In this document: positions 1 through 8,149 of the stretch, in pieces
Position numbering within the stretch: position 1 is the first letter of the stretch
How the letters are laid out: every line of letters begins with the position of its first letter
NCBI GenBank assembly: GCA_041159865.1
Contig: JBEAXK010000145.1
Location: 1-17,232, forward strand
Direction of reading: 5' to 3'
Source of the DNA: BJGN01 sp041159865
GTDB taxonomy: Bacteria; Bacteroidota; Bacteroidia; Chitinophagales; Saprospiraceae
Length of the DNA stretch: 17,232 nucleotides
Position numbers and translations under genes: made by a program
The notes under the pieces: generated by a model
Database searches by the model: none
Told to the model about the DNA's origin: nothing
What the model saw: only the letters and a program-made list of their open reading frames with translations

Positions 1-58
1 GGATGATTCAGCGAAATCATAAAATTTAAATTATGGCTTGAAAATAATGCTAAATAAA

Positions 59-80
59 CTATTTTACATCTATTTTACAT
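59..80. repeat. tandem 11-bp direct repeat upstream of the symporter gene
   Basis: The unit CTATTTTACAT occurs twice back to back, ending 11 bases before the ATG at 92. It lies where a promoter or regulator site would be. TTG at about 39 followed by TATTTTAC is only a poor match to the Bacteroidota promoter. Seen directly; the role is unknown. Confidence 0.45.
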
Positions 81-91
81 AAAACAAAGCA

Positions 92-1297
92 ATGAGGCAG
101 TTTTGGGAATATATTAAAGGTATATCACTATCAAATTGGTTATTTATAGCTGCTTTCTCAGGACTCATTTTTGGATTAATTTATCCAGAATTAACTCTGC
201 ATTTCAAATTCATCAATGATATTTTCCTCCGGCTCATTAAAGCGGTTATAGCACCCATCCTTTTTAGTGTACTCATCAGAGCCTTAGGAAATGCAGAAAG
301 TGCAAGTGACCTTGGTAGATTGGGATGGAAATCGCTTTTATGTTTTGAGGTTTGGAGTACATTGGCTCTACTTATTGGCTGGTTCACATCGCTTCTGTTC
401 AAATCTGGTATTGGCATAAATCTGGAGAGTCAAGAGACTGTTAATCAATCAAGTATGACATTAAATGATCTTCTAGTCAACGCTTTTCCAACCAGTATTA
501 TCGATGCCATGGCCAGGGGAGATATTTTACAAATTGTCATTTTCTCCTTTATCTTCGGAGTAGCCGCCTTATCCGTTGGGGAAAAAGCAAAACCCGTTTT
601 ACAATTTACAGATTCCCTCGCGGAAATTGCATTTAAATTTACACAGTTTATTTTTTTCCTCGCACCCCCGGCGGTATTTGCTGCTATGGCCATTACCGCA
701 TCCAGTGGACCAGAAACCTTAACAGGATTGGCCTCCTTTATTTTCAGTGCCTGGATAGCCCAGTTATTCTTTCTGATAATTGTACTTTTTGGAAGTTTGA
801 TTGTTTTCAACATACCCTTAAAACGTTTTATCTATCATATAAAAGAACCGTTTTTAATTGCCTTTGCCACTACCTCCAGCGCAGCCGCATTACCACAGAC
901 TTTAACAAATTTGGAAAAGTATGGCATTCCCAAAAAACTGATTGGTATCGTAGCGCCCCTGAGTCTAAGCTTAAACCTGAATGGAAGCACTTTGTATTTG
1001 GGCATGGCAACCCTTTTTGTCGCCCAGGCAGCTAACATCCCATTATCCTTTGATCAACAGATTTTAATCCTTCTCATACTAAAAGTTACCAGCAAAGGAG
1101 TAGCTGGTATTCCCAGAGCAAATTTTGTCGTTCTGGCTGCGTTATTTCCCACTTTCGGGCTACCTACAGAAGCACTTGGCCTTTTGCTCGGAATAGATGT
1201 ACTCATCGATCCTGTTCGAACCAGTGTCAATGTAATCAGTCATTGTGCAGCTCCCGCAGTAATTGCTAAATGGGAAGGATTTGAAATTCCTAAATAA
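92..1297 (+). CDS. dicarboxylate/amino acid:cation symporter (DAACS family)
   Basis: A 401-residue polytopic inner-membrane carrier of the glutamate/aspartate/C4-dicarboxylate:Na+ or H+ symporter family (GltP/DctA type), near the usual family length of 400-440. Hydrophobic segments run through the whole protein. The serine-rich re-entrant loop is visible as ATTSSAAALPQ, followed by NLNGSTLYLG, the counterpart of the NMDGT cation/substrate motif. Near the C-terminus DPVRTSVNVISH replaces the usual D-x-x-R-T-x-x-N helix. In DAACS proteins the Asp and Arg of that helix select the amino or carboxyl group of the substrate, and here both positions are kept. The change NMDGT to NLNGS alters residues around the cation site, so the coupling ion and substrate are uncertain. 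It stands alone: the next gene begins 99 bases downstream. The ATG at 92 follows an A-rich leader without a Shine-Dalgarno sequence, which is normal for Bacteroidota. Confidence 0.9.
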   Translation: MRQFWEYIKGISLSNWLFIAAFSGLIFGLIYPELTLHFKFINDIFLRLIKAVIAPILFSVLIRALGNAESASDLGRLGWKSLLCFEVWSTLALLIGWFTSLLFKSGIGINLESQETVNQSSMTLNDLLVNAFPTSIIDAMARGDILQIVIFSFIFGVAALSVGEKAKPVLQFTDSLAEIAFKFTQFIFFLAPPAVFAAMAITASSGPETLTGLASFIFSAWIAQLFFLIIVLFGSLIVFNIPLKRFIYHIKEPFLIAFATTSSAAALPQTLTNLEKYGIPKKLIGIVAPLSLSLNLNGSTLYLGMATLFVAQAANIPLSFDQQILILLILKVTSKGVAGIPRANFVVLAALFPTFGLPTEALGLLLGIDVLIDPVRTSVNVISHCAAPAVIAKWEGFEIPK

Positions 1298-1396
1298 GCG
1301 TAATACGCCTAACTACCAAATACCAAAAGCTAATAAGCAATTACTAATAACATTTTCCTAACTTTACTTTATTTTAGCTACTCAACTACTTACAAC

Positions 1397-3721
1397 ATGG
1401 AAAAAAATATTTTGAGTTTTCTTCTTCTCGTCCTTTTCCTAAGTTTAGCATCAAATAATGCTTATAGCCAGGGAGGAATGATAGATAAGTTCCGTCAAAT
1501 ATATTCGGAACTACCAACCCCAAATACTTACCGTACAGGGGGAGGAGCACCTGGACACCAATATTGGCAGCAAAAGGCTGATTATAATATGCAAATTCGT
1601 CTTGACGATGAAAAGCAACGTATTTATGGGGAAGAAACCATTTCCTATACCAATAATTCCCCCGATCAACTGGAATATCTCTGGCTTCAAATGGATCAGA
1701 ACCAACAATCAAAAACATCAGATTCTTACTCAACAGCACCCTCAACCATGAAAGAGGGCATGACGCTAAATCAGATTCAAGATCTGGAACCATGGTTTGA
1801 TGGTGGATTTAAACTTGATTTTGTAAAAGATGCGCTGGGAAAAGACATTCCTTATTCCGTAGTAAAAACCATGATGAGAGTTGATCCACCAAAACCCGTT
1901 AAACCTGGAGAAACTTACGTATTTAAAATCAAATGGTGGTATAATATCAATGATCGCATCCGATTGGGCGGCAGATCAGGATATGAATATTTTCAAAAAG
2001 ATAATAATTACCTCTATACCATCGCCCAGTTTTTCCCAAGGATGTGTGTCTATGACGATATAGAGGGCTGGCAAAACAAACAATTTTTAGGTGCTGGTGA
2101 ATTTACCCTTGCTTTTGGTAATTATACCGTTAGCCTTACCGTACCTTCTGATCATGTGGTTGCCGCAACAGGCGTTTTAACAAATCCTAAAGAAGTGCTC
2201 ACAAAGGATCAGTTTACACGTTTTGAAAAAGCTAAATTAGAGCGGGTAAACCCCATGGCTATTGTTACAGAAACAGAAGCCAGAGCGGCTGAATTGACCA
2301 AAGCAAAAACAGAGAAAACATGGGTTTTTCAAGCTAATAATGTTCGTGACTTTGCCTTTGCTTCCTCCAGGAAATTTATCTGGGATGCCATGGGCGTAGC
2401 TCAGAAAAATGGTACCGTGGTTATGGCCATGTCCGCTTATCCAAAAGAAGGAAACCCACTTTGGTCTCAATATTCAACAAAAGCTGTAGCTCACACGCTA
2501 AAATGGTACACTCATTATACTTTTGATTACCCATATCCTGTTGCCTGGTCTATTCATACGAATAATATTGGCATGGAATACCCCATGATTTGCTTTAATG
2601 GAGGAAGACCTGACGAGGACGGAACTTATTCTGAAAGGGTAAAATATGGAATGATAAGTGTCATCATTCACGAAGTGGGACACAATTATTTTCCAATGAT
2701 TGTCAATTCCGATGAAAGACAATGGACCTGGATGGATGAAGGGCTTAATTCCTTTTTACAATATTTGGCAGAACAACAATGGGAAAGGGATTATCCCTCA
2801 AGAAGAGGACCTGCCTCCAATATAGTGGATTATATGAACGGTGATATCAACCAGATAAGACCCATCATGACCAATTCTGAATCTGTCTTTCAATTGGGTA
2901 ATAATGCTTATGGTAAACCTGCAACGGCACTTAATATACTAAGAGAAACGGTCCTCGGAAGAGAATTGTTTGATTACGCTTTCAAGATGTATTCTACCCG
3001 CTGGATGTTTAAACACCCGGCACCTGCCGATTTTTTTAGAACCATTGAAGACGCATCTGGCATTGACCTCGATTGGTTCTGGCATGGCTGGTTCTATACC
3101 ATCGATAAGGTTGATATTAGCCTGGATAAAGTTTCCTGGTATAAAATAAATTCAAAAAACCCCGAAGTAGAGTTTCCTTACCAAAAAGATATGGCAGAAA
3201 GTAAAAGGAATATTTCAAGTTTGAGAAATGAAAAGGAAATTGTAAAGACGCAAGATGAAATAGACCCAAGTCTTAAAGATTTTTATTCAACTTATGACCC
3301 TTTCAACGTTACTCCTTTATCTATCAGCGAAAGGGATAAGTTAATGAAAAATATGTCTGAAGCTGAAAAAAGTGTATTATCAAATAATAAAAATTACTAC
3401 GAAATAACTTTTTCGAATAAAGGTGGTCTGGTAATGCCGCTTATCTTACTTTTTGAATATACCGATGGGACAAAGGAAGAATTCAGGGTGCCGGCTGAAA
3501 TCTGGAGAAAAGATAATTTCACCGTTACCAAAGTTTTTCCAGCAAAAGGGGTAGTGAAACAAATTTCTCTGGATCCATATTTTGAAACGGCTGATGTGGA
3601 TTTGTCCAATAATTACTATCCTGAAAAACCAACACCATCCAGATTTGAATTATTTAAGTCAAGAGGTTTGCCCGCCTTTCCAAATCCAATGAGAGGTGCC
3701 AGACAACAAGGTGGAAATTAA
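1397..3721 (+). CDS. secreted M1-family zinc metallopeptidase
   Basis: A 774-residue aminopeptidase-N-like enzyme that probably trims N-terminal residues from peptides outside the cytoplasm. Residues 1 to about 25 form a Sec signal peptide (charged start, Leu/Val-rich core, cleavage near AYS-Q). The N-terminal beta domain leads into GMEYP at 392-396, equivalent to the GAMEN substrate loop. The zinc site HEVGH is at 425-429 with the third ligand E448 in MDEGLNSF, the canonical 18-residue spacing. Y505 in YGKPATALNIL is the expected catalytic tyrosine. After the helical domain come a Lys/Glu-rich linker and a beta-rich C-terminal region (residues about 670-774) ending in a Pro/Arg/Gly tail. I see no type IX sorting signal. 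All key residues are present, so the gene looks functional. TAACTTTA at 1359 is a weak -7 candidate. Substrate preference cannot be read from the sequence. Confidence 0.93.
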   Translation: MEKNILSFLLLVLFLSLASNNAYSQGGMIDKFRQIYSELPTPNTYRTGGGAPGHQYWQQKADYNMQIRLDDEKQRIYGEETISYTNNSPDQLEYLWLQMDQNQQSKTSDSYSTAPSTMKEGMTLNQIQDLEPWFDGGFKLDFVKDALGKDIPYSVVKTMMRVDPPKPVKPGETYVFKIKWWYNINDRIRLGGRSGYEYFQKDNNYLYTIAQFFPRMCVYDDIEGWQNKQFLGAGEFTLAFGNYTVSLTVPSDHVVAATGVLTNPKEVLTKDQFTRFEKAKLERVNPMAIVTETEARAAELTKAKTEKTWVFQANNVRDFAFASSRKFIWDAMGVAQKNGTVVMAMSAYPKEGNPLWSQYSTKAVAHTLKWYTHYTFDYPYPVAWSIHTNNIGMEYPMICFNGGRPDEDGTYSERVKYGMISVIIHEVGHNYFPMIVNSDERQWTWMDEGLNSFLQYLAEQQWERDYPSRRGPASNIVDYMNGDINQIRPIMTNSESVFQLGNNAYGKPATALNILRETVLGRELFDYAFKMYSTRWMFKHPAPADFFRTIEDASGIDLDWFWHGWFYTIDKVDISLDKVSWYKINSKNPEVEFPYQKDMAESKRNISSLRNEKEIVKTQDEIDPSLKDFYSTYDPFNVTPLSISERDKLMKNMSEAEKSVLSNNKNYYEITFSNKGGLVMPLILLFEYTDGTKEEFRVPAEIWRKDNFTVTKVFPAKGVVKQISLDPYFETADVDLSNNYYPEKPTPSRFELFKSRGLPAFPNPMRGARQQGGN

Positions 3722-3739
3722 AATAAATCTTTTTTAAAA

Positions 3740-3786
3740 AACAAATGGAGATTCATCCTTGTTAGGCACTTGAATCTCCATTTGTT
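3740..3786 (+). terminator. long-stem hairpin after the M1 peptidase gene
   Basis: A perfect 16-bp inverted repeat (3740-3755 with 3771-3786, arm core AAATGGAGATTC) encloses a 15-base loop, 19 bases after the peptidase stop. There is no clean U-run on the + side (TATTATAAAA follows), but TTTTTTAAAAAA precedes it. It probably separates the peptidase transcript from mvaD. Confidence 0.65.
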
Positions 3787-3803
3787 ATTATAAAAATAAA
3801 AAT

Positions 3804-4898
3804 ATGCCGCTGCAACGGGAAGAAAACCTATACCTTTCCTCAAATATAGAAGCCAATGGCAAAATTGGCTTTTCAAGTCCCTCTAATATTGCTTTAGTAA
3901 AATATTGGGGAAAATATGGAGATCAGTTACCACAAAATCCATCCATCAGTTTCACTTTAGACCATTCAAGAACAGAAATGATTCTCGAATATCGCCCAAA
4001 AGGGGAGATGGATAACCATAAGACCATAGATCTGACTTTTTCATTTGAAGGAAAGGAAAATAAAGCTTTCGGAGATAAAATAACTGCTTTTTTAATCAGG
4101 TTATTACCATCGCATCCATATCTAGGCCAATTAACTTTCAACCTATCCAGCGCGAATACCTTTCCACATTCCGCTGGCATAGCCTCATCGGCCTCAAGTA
4201 TGAGTGCATTGGCTTTGTGTATTTGTACCTTAGAAAATGGCTTGTTTCAAAATATGAATGAGGTTGAAACAATGAAAAAAGCTTCTTATCTCGCCCGTTT
4301 GGGATCAGGAAGCGCCTGTAGATCTATTTATCCTCTCATCGCATCCTGGGGAGAATCAGCGGCCATTGCTGATTCCTCGAACCTGTATGGTACCGCACTT
4401 GCAAATGATTTGCACCCCGTATTTAGAACCTATAAGGATGCCATTTTATTAGTAAGTAAAAAAGAGAAGGATGTGTCATCGCGTGCTGGGCACAAACTGA
4501 TGGAAAACAATCCATACGCAACCGTTCGATATGAGCAGGCAAAAAATCATCTGGCCCAGTTGGTGATTGCGCTGAAAAACGGTGATTTGGATACATTTAT
4601 TAAAATTACAGAATTAGAGGCCATGACCCTTCATGCCCTAATGATGAGTTCAAGTCCTTATTTTCTTTTACTTGAGCCAAATACCATCACGCTGATAAGA
4701 AAAATCAGAAGTTTTAGGGAAAATACTAAAATACCCATTTGTTTTACTTTAGACGCTGGTCCAAATATACATTTGCTTTATCCGGAAGCTCATCAAGAAA
4801 AAGTTCATGATTTTATACATAATGAATTATCTGCATATTGTGAACAAAATAAATGGATAGCCGACAAGGTTGGAAATGGTCCTTTCTCCTTATTTTAA
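3804..4898 (+). CDS. mvaD: diphosphomevalonate decarboxylase
   Basis: Cytoplasmic GHMP-fold enzyme that uses ATP to convert mevalonate 5-diphosphate to isopentenyl diphosphate, the last step of the mevalonate route to isoprenoids. At 364 residues it has a usual length. The family signature SPSNIALVKYWGK is near residues 25-37. The phosphate-binding loop PHSAGIASSASS is at 121-132, followed by ARLGSGSACRS. The catalytic aspartate is D317 in TLDAGPNIH. The first ATG with continuous coding is 3804, 17 bases after the upstream hairpin. The first 15 or so residues are not part of the conserved fold, so an internal start cannot be excluded. The gene overlaps the following rhodanese frame by 29 bases, suggesting translational coupling. 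Its presence implies that the organism makes isoprenoids by the mevalonate pathway; the other pathway genes are not in this window. Confidence 0.94.
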   Translation: MPLQREENLYLSSNIEANGKIGFSSPSNIALVKYWGKYGDQLPQNPSISFTLDHSRTEMILEYRPKGEMDNHKTIDLTFSFEGKENKAFGDKITAFLIRLLPSHPYLGQLTFNLSSANTFPHSAGIASSASSMSALALCICTLENGLFQNMNEVETMKKASYLARLGSGSACRSIYPLIASWGESAAIADSSNLYGTALANDLHPVFRTYKDAILLVSKKEKDVSSRAGHKLMENNPYATVRYEQAKNHLAQLVIALKNGDLDTFIKITELEAMTLHALMMSSSPYFLLLEPNTITLIRKIRSFRENTKIPICFTLDAGPNIHLLYPEAHQEKVHDFIHNELSAYCEQNKWIADKVGNGPFSLF

Positions 4899-5445
4899 AA
4901 AAAACACCACCTTGAATCTTGCGAAAAAAATACTTTGTCTGATTTTCTCGGTTGTGCTATCAAGCGCATGTTCACAAAATCAGCCTTTAGATAAACCCAA
5001 AACCAAACAACCTGAATTTGGAAAGAAAATTGATGGTCTGATATCCTTTAGTGTGCCATTATTGAGTGTTAAGGAACTATTTAATAATAAAGATAATTTT
5101 ATTATTTTTGATGCACGGGAAAAGGAGGAGTTTGCCGTTAGTCATATTCCAGATGCAAAATATTTAGGCTATTCTGATTTCAATGCAAATCAATTAAAAG
5201 ATATTCCGAAAGAAAGTAATGTGGTGGTTTATTGTTCCATTGGATACCGAAGTGAAAAAATAGGTGAAAAATTGTTACGTTTAGGTTATAAAAACGTCTA
5301 TAACTTATATGGTAGCATTTTTGAATGGACTAACGAAAAATATCCTTTGGTGAGTTCTAATGGAAAAACAACTAATAGAGTCCATGGTTACAACAAAAGT
5401 TGGAGCAAATGGGTTACTAATGAAGAAATAAAAACGGTTTGGTAA
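4870..5445 (+). CDS. rhodanese-like domain lipoprotein
   Basis: A 191-residue protein with a lipoprotein signal followed by one rhodanese domain, so probably a sulfurtransferase or persulfide carrier tethered to a membrane on the periplasmic side. The lipobox LSSAC puts the lipidated cysteine at C34 (counted from the ATG at 4870). That start gives an unusually long n-region, and TTG at 4912 would give a normal signal peptide of about 20 residues. The rhodanese fold shows FDAREKEEFAVSHIPDAKYL and the active-site loop CSIGYR with C122 and R127, a six-residue loop as in sulfur-transferring rhodaneses. A C-terminal tail rich in Trp, Lys and Tyr (VHGYNKSWSKW) follows the domain. The gene overlaps mvaD and is followed 26 bases later by the alpha-oxoamine synthase gene, so all three may be cotranscribed. 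The physiological sulfur donor and acceptor are unknown. Confidence 0.85.
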   Translation: MEMVLSPYFKKNTTLNLAKKILCLIFSVVLSSACSQNQPLDKPKTKQPEFGKKIDGLISFSVPLLSVKELFNNKDNFIIFDAREKEEFAVSHIPDAKYLGYSDFNANQLKDIPKESNVVVYCSIGYRSEKIGEKLLRLGYKNVYNLYGSIFEWTNEKYPLVSSNGKTTNRVHGYNKSWSKWVTNEEIKTVW

Positions 5446-5471
5446 TTACCGAAAAATAAAACAACATACAG

Positions 5472-6716
5472 ATGGATTTATTTCAAAAGCTAATTGATAA
5501 TATGGGGCCTTTGGGTCAGTACAAAGAAGTTGCCCATGGTTACTATGCATTTCCAAAATTGGAAGGCGAGATTAGTACACGGATGACATTTCGTGGAAAA
5601 GAAAGAATTGTTTGGAGCCTTAATAATTATTTAGGACTGGCTAACCACCCGGAAGTAAGAAAAGCCGATGCTGATGCTTCGGCGGAATGGGGGTTGGCTT
5701 ACCCTATGGGAGCCAGGATAATGTCAGGTGAAACCGATTACCACGAACAATTAGAAAATGAGCTTGCCGCATTTGTATCAAAACCAGCTGGTCTTTTGCT
5801 AAATTTCGGTTTTCAAGGGGTAGTTTCTATTATCGATGCTCTGATGAGCAGACATGATGCCGTAGTTTATGATATGGATAGTCACGCTTGTATCTATGAC
5901 GGTGTTCGTATGCAGATGGGAAAGAGATTCCCCTTTGAACATAATGATTTTGAAAGTTTTAAGAAACAAATAGAGAAAGCTAAAAAATATACTGAAGAAA
6001 CGGGAGGAGGTATTTTGGTTATTTCCGAAGGCGTATTTGGCATGAGAGGAAATCAGGGTATCCTGAAAGAAATCGCCTCTCTTAAGGATCAATATGGTTT
6101 CCGCTTTTTCGTGGACGATGCACACGGATTTGGTGCCTTAGGTGCTACTGGCGCAGGTGCCGGAGAAGAACAGGGTATTCAAGATAAAATAGATGTTTAT
6201 TTTAGCACTTTTGCTAAGTCAATGGCAAGTATCGGCGCTTTCGTAGCAGGTGAGCAATTCTTAATTGATTACCTCAGATACAATATGCGTTCTCAACTTT
6301 TTGCCAAAGCATTACCAATGCCATTGGTTATTGGTGCTTTAAAAAGACTTGAGATTATCAAACGCGGGCCAGAATTGAAAAACAAACTATGGGCTGTAGT
6401 AAATAGATTACAAGGCGGACTTAGGGAAGCCGGCCTCGATTTAGGGGTTACAAACTCTTGCGTTACCCCAGTTTTTTTGAAATGTTCTGTAGCTGAAACC
6501 GCTTATCTGGTACATGACATCAGAGAAAATTTCAATATATTTTGCTCGGTGGTTATGTATCCAATGATACCTAAGGGCATGATCCTTTTGCGATTAATCC
6601 CCACAGCAGATCATACTTTTGAAGAAGTTGATCTGACTATTGAGGCATTTAAGAAAATAAAGAAAAGCCTGGAAGAAGGTGTTTATAACAAAGAGCTGAG
6701 CGAAGTAGGCGTTTAG
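5472..6716 (+). CDS. alpha-oxoamine synthase family PLP enzyme (serine palmitoyltransferase / cysteate acyltransferase type)
   Basis: A 414-residue fold-type I pyridoxal-phosphate enzyme that condenses an amino acid with an acyl thioester and releases CO2. NNYLGLANHPEV and GARIMSGETDYHEQLE are typical of the AOS group (KBL, BioF, SPT, HemA). The PLP-ring motif DDAHGFG has D215 and H218. The Schiff-base lysine is K249 in STFAKSMASIGAF. In Bacteroidota such enzymes start long-chain-base synthesis, either sphingolipid (serine plus palmitoyl) or sulfonolipid/capnine (cysteate plus acyl). The N-terminal block GYYAFPKLEG resembles the roughly 420-residue Flavobacteriia subgroup I recall better than the shorter canonical SPT of about 398 residues, so the cysteate route is possible. 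KBL or BioF is less likely, as no biotin or threonine genes are nearby. It follows the rhodanese gene by 26 bases and ends at a terminator. The exact substrate is unproven. Confidence 0.82.
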   Translation: MDLFQKLIDNMGPLGQYKEVAHGYYAFPKLEGEISTRMTFRGKERIVWSLNNYLGLANHPEVRKADADASAEWGLAYPMGARIMSGETDYHEQLENELAAFVSKPAGLLLNFGFQGVVSIIDALMSRHDAVVYDMDSHACIYDGVRMQMGKRFPFEHNDFESFKKQIEKAKKYTEETGGGILVISEGVFGMRGNQGILKEIASLKDQYGFRFFVDDAHGFGALGATGAGAGEEQGIQDKIDVYFSTFAKSMASIGAFVAGEQFLIDYLRYNMRSQLFAKALPMPLVIGALKRLEIIKRGPELKNKLWAVVNRLQGGLREAGLDLGVTNSCVTPVFLKCSVAETAYLVHDIRENFNIFCSVVMYPMIPKGMILLRLIPTADHTFEEVDLTIEAFKKIKKSLEEGVYNKELSEVGV

Positions 6717-6735
6717 TTATAACTCAAGGAGTAAC

Positions 6736-6778
6736 AAAGGGGGAATTTGGCTTAGACCAGGTTCCCCTTTTTGTTTTT
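6736..6778 (+). terminator. rho-independent terminator of the mvaD-rhodanese-AOS run
   Basis: The left arm AAAGGGGGAA (6736-6745) pairs with TTCCCCTTTTT (6762-6772) around a 16-base loop, and the T-rich run continues to 6778. It starts 19 bases after the AOS stop and marks the end of the core block, just before the accessory region. Confidence 0.8.
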
Positions 6779-6845
6779 ATTAAGAAATCATGAAAAATGT
6801 CCTTTGCTGAATGGATTTAATCTGCCTACATTTCAATTTATCAAC

Positions 6846-7469
6846 ATGATGACTATAAAATGGGTAGTAAAAATCATAAAAAATTTCAAAATAAAAATTG
6901 ATAAAATACATCGGCCAAACCGAGCTAAAGTTTTACCTAACGTATTGAGCAAAGAAGAAGTAAATGCAATATTAGAGGTGCATGGCAATAATAAATACAA
7001 GATGATGCTTTCGCTGATTTATAGTTGCGGTTTACGGAGTGGGGAATTATTGGCCCTTAAACCTATCCACATTGATTCAAAAAGAAATATTGTCTTATTA
7101 AAAAATGCAAAAGGTCAAAAAGATCGAATCACACCTTTAAGTCCAAAGATATTGGAAATGTTACGTGCCTATTTCAAAGAATATAGGCCCATCATTTATT
7201 TATTTGAGGGACAGAAAGCAGGAATGGCTTATGATGCCAGGAGTTTACAACTCATATTAAAACAGGCCTTAAGAAAAACAAAAATAACAAAATCGGTTAC
7301 CTTACATTGGTTGAGGCATAGTTATGCGACGCACTTATTAGAAAGTGGAACTGACCTACGCTATATTCAAGAATTATTAGGACATTGTAGCAGCAAAGCT
7401 ACTGAAATATACACTCATGTTAGTACCAAAAGCATCCAGTGGATTAAAAGTCCATTTGATGATTTGTAA
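6846..7469 (+). CDS. tyrosine recombinase, N-terminally truncated (XerC/D-like, array integrase candidate)
   Basis: Only the catalytic half of a phage-integrase-family recombinase remains, plus a scrap of the core-binding domain (207 residues from ATG 6846; full-length relatives are about 280-380). All active-site residues are present: Arg at 7035 (CGLRSGEL), Lys in NAKGQKDR, HWLRH with His at 7305 and Arg at 7314, His in LLGH at 7383, and the nucleophile Tyr at 7410 in EIYTHVS. The C-terminus IKSPFDDL resembles the SPLD ending of integron integrases, but I see no extra domain of the IntI kind between the Lys and HxxR motifs. The open frame runs back to a TTG at 6771 inside the preceding terminator, which argues that the true 5' part is lost. 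The first in-frame ATG is chosen here. It is the first gene of the accessory region, reads the same way as the cassettes, and is followed 34 bases later by an attC-like repeat. Without the N-terminal DNA clamp it is probably inactive. A second decayed copy lies near 14.65 kb. Confidence 0.8.
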   Translation: MMTIKWVVKIIKNFKIKIDKIHRPNRAKVLPNVLSKEEVNAILEVHGNNKYKMMLSLIYSCGLRSGELLALKPIHIDSKRNIVLLKNAKGQKDRITPLSPKILEMLRAYFKEYRPIIYLFEGQKAGMAYDARSLQLILKQALRKTKITKSVTLHWLRHSYATHLLESGTDLRYIQELLGHCSSKATEIYTHVSTKSIQWIKSPFDDL

Positions 7470-7502
7470 ATTAACTTGTATATTGGGTTTGAAATAAAAC
7501 GA

Positions 7503-7580
7503 AACAAACCTTCGCTAATACATACCAAAATAGGTGGCTAAACGAAAGATCGTTTCGTGTATAAGCGAGTTAGCAGGCAA
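7503..7580 (+). repeat. attC/attI-like recombination site 1
   Basis: Imperfect inverted repeat directly after the recombinase. TCGCTAATACA on the left pairs with TGTATAAGCGA on the right (one bulge). The outer left box is ACAAAC and the outer right box is GTTAGCA (7569-7575). An inner hairpin, ACGAAA-GATCG-TTTCGT, fills the centre. The layout of outer boxes, inner stem and central hairpin is that of an integron attC. Being the first site after the integrase, it could instead act as the attI-like primary site. Confidence 0.6.
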
Positions 7581-7618
7581 CCAATGACTATATTAATAAT
7601 TAAAAGCATAGTTTAAAG

Positions 7619-8037
7619 ATGGATAAAAAAAGTGCATATTATTGGTTTACAATTTTAGCGATTAGTTTTGTTGCCTTCCAGATAGTACAGGAAATCAGAG
7701 AGGATTATGCAGGAGAAAATCTTGCGGTAAATACTTTTTTGGTGTGGCACCTAATTTTTTTTCGGCTATTTGATTGCCATCGCTATTTGTAATCTTAATC
7801 CCAGAAATATTTGGGGAAAACAAAAAATTCAAAAGAATTTGTGAAAATAGACACATTGCATCAAATATTACTTCTCTCCTGGGTTTAATTATTTGGGAAG
7901 TTTTACAATTAACCGGAAATTTAAAATTTGATTGGAACGATATATTTTGGACAATACTGGGAGCTTTAACATTTCAACTAATCTGGATTGTGTCTTCAAC
8001 TAAATTTAAGACCATTGACATTGGACAAAAAATATGA
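7619..8037 (+). pseudogene. small multi-TM cassette protein, frameshifted
   Basis: ATG at 7619 opens MDKKSAYYWFTILAISFVAF, a start followed by a membrane segment, but this frame ends at TAA 7790. The other part lies in the frame reached by losing one base, probably in the T6GG run at about 7735: GVAPNFFSAI, an in-frame TGA at 7771, then LPSLFVILIPEIFG and two more membrane segments (ITSLLGLIIWEVLQL, DIFWTILGALTFQLIWIV) to the stop at 8037. Read together, these give a protein of about 139 residues with four hydrophobic segments. One frameshift and one nonsense change are needed to explain it, so it is called a pseudogene; the shorter frame starting with TTG at 7774 is only its tail. The stop lies 10 bases before the next attC-like left box, and the start 44 bases after site 1, making this cassette 1 of the array. 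The family is not recognised with certainty. Confidence 0.6.
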
Positions 8038-8045
8038 ATATCTGC

Positions 8046-8125
8046 CACTAATAGCGTGCAAGCGCCATTGCCCTGCCGCAGGCGCAACATAGGGTTACGA
8101 TTGCCTGCACGCAAACCGTTAGCGG
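8046..8125 (+). repeat. attC-like site 2
   Basis: The left box CCACTAAT is followed by GCGTGCAAGCG, which pairs with GCCTGCACGC on the right. The right box GTTAGCG is at 8118-8124. The central part holds the stem CCTG-CCG-CAGG and CCCT/AGGG. It shares AGCGTGCAAGC, the CAGGCGCAACA centre and the GTTA box with site 4 at 10.03 kb. It separates the broken membrane gene from the Crp-type gene. Confidence 0.7.
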
Positions 8126-8149
8126 TTATGTTGCGAGACACCACAAAAT

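Noticed and set aside
1298..1308. GCGTA-A-TACGC palindrome after the symporter stop
   Set aside because: A 5-bp stem with a one-base centre and no T-run is too short to call a terminator.
1386..1793. 135-residue minus-strand frame inside the M1 peptidase gene
   Set aside because: Shadow of a strongly supported metallopeptidase on the + strand.
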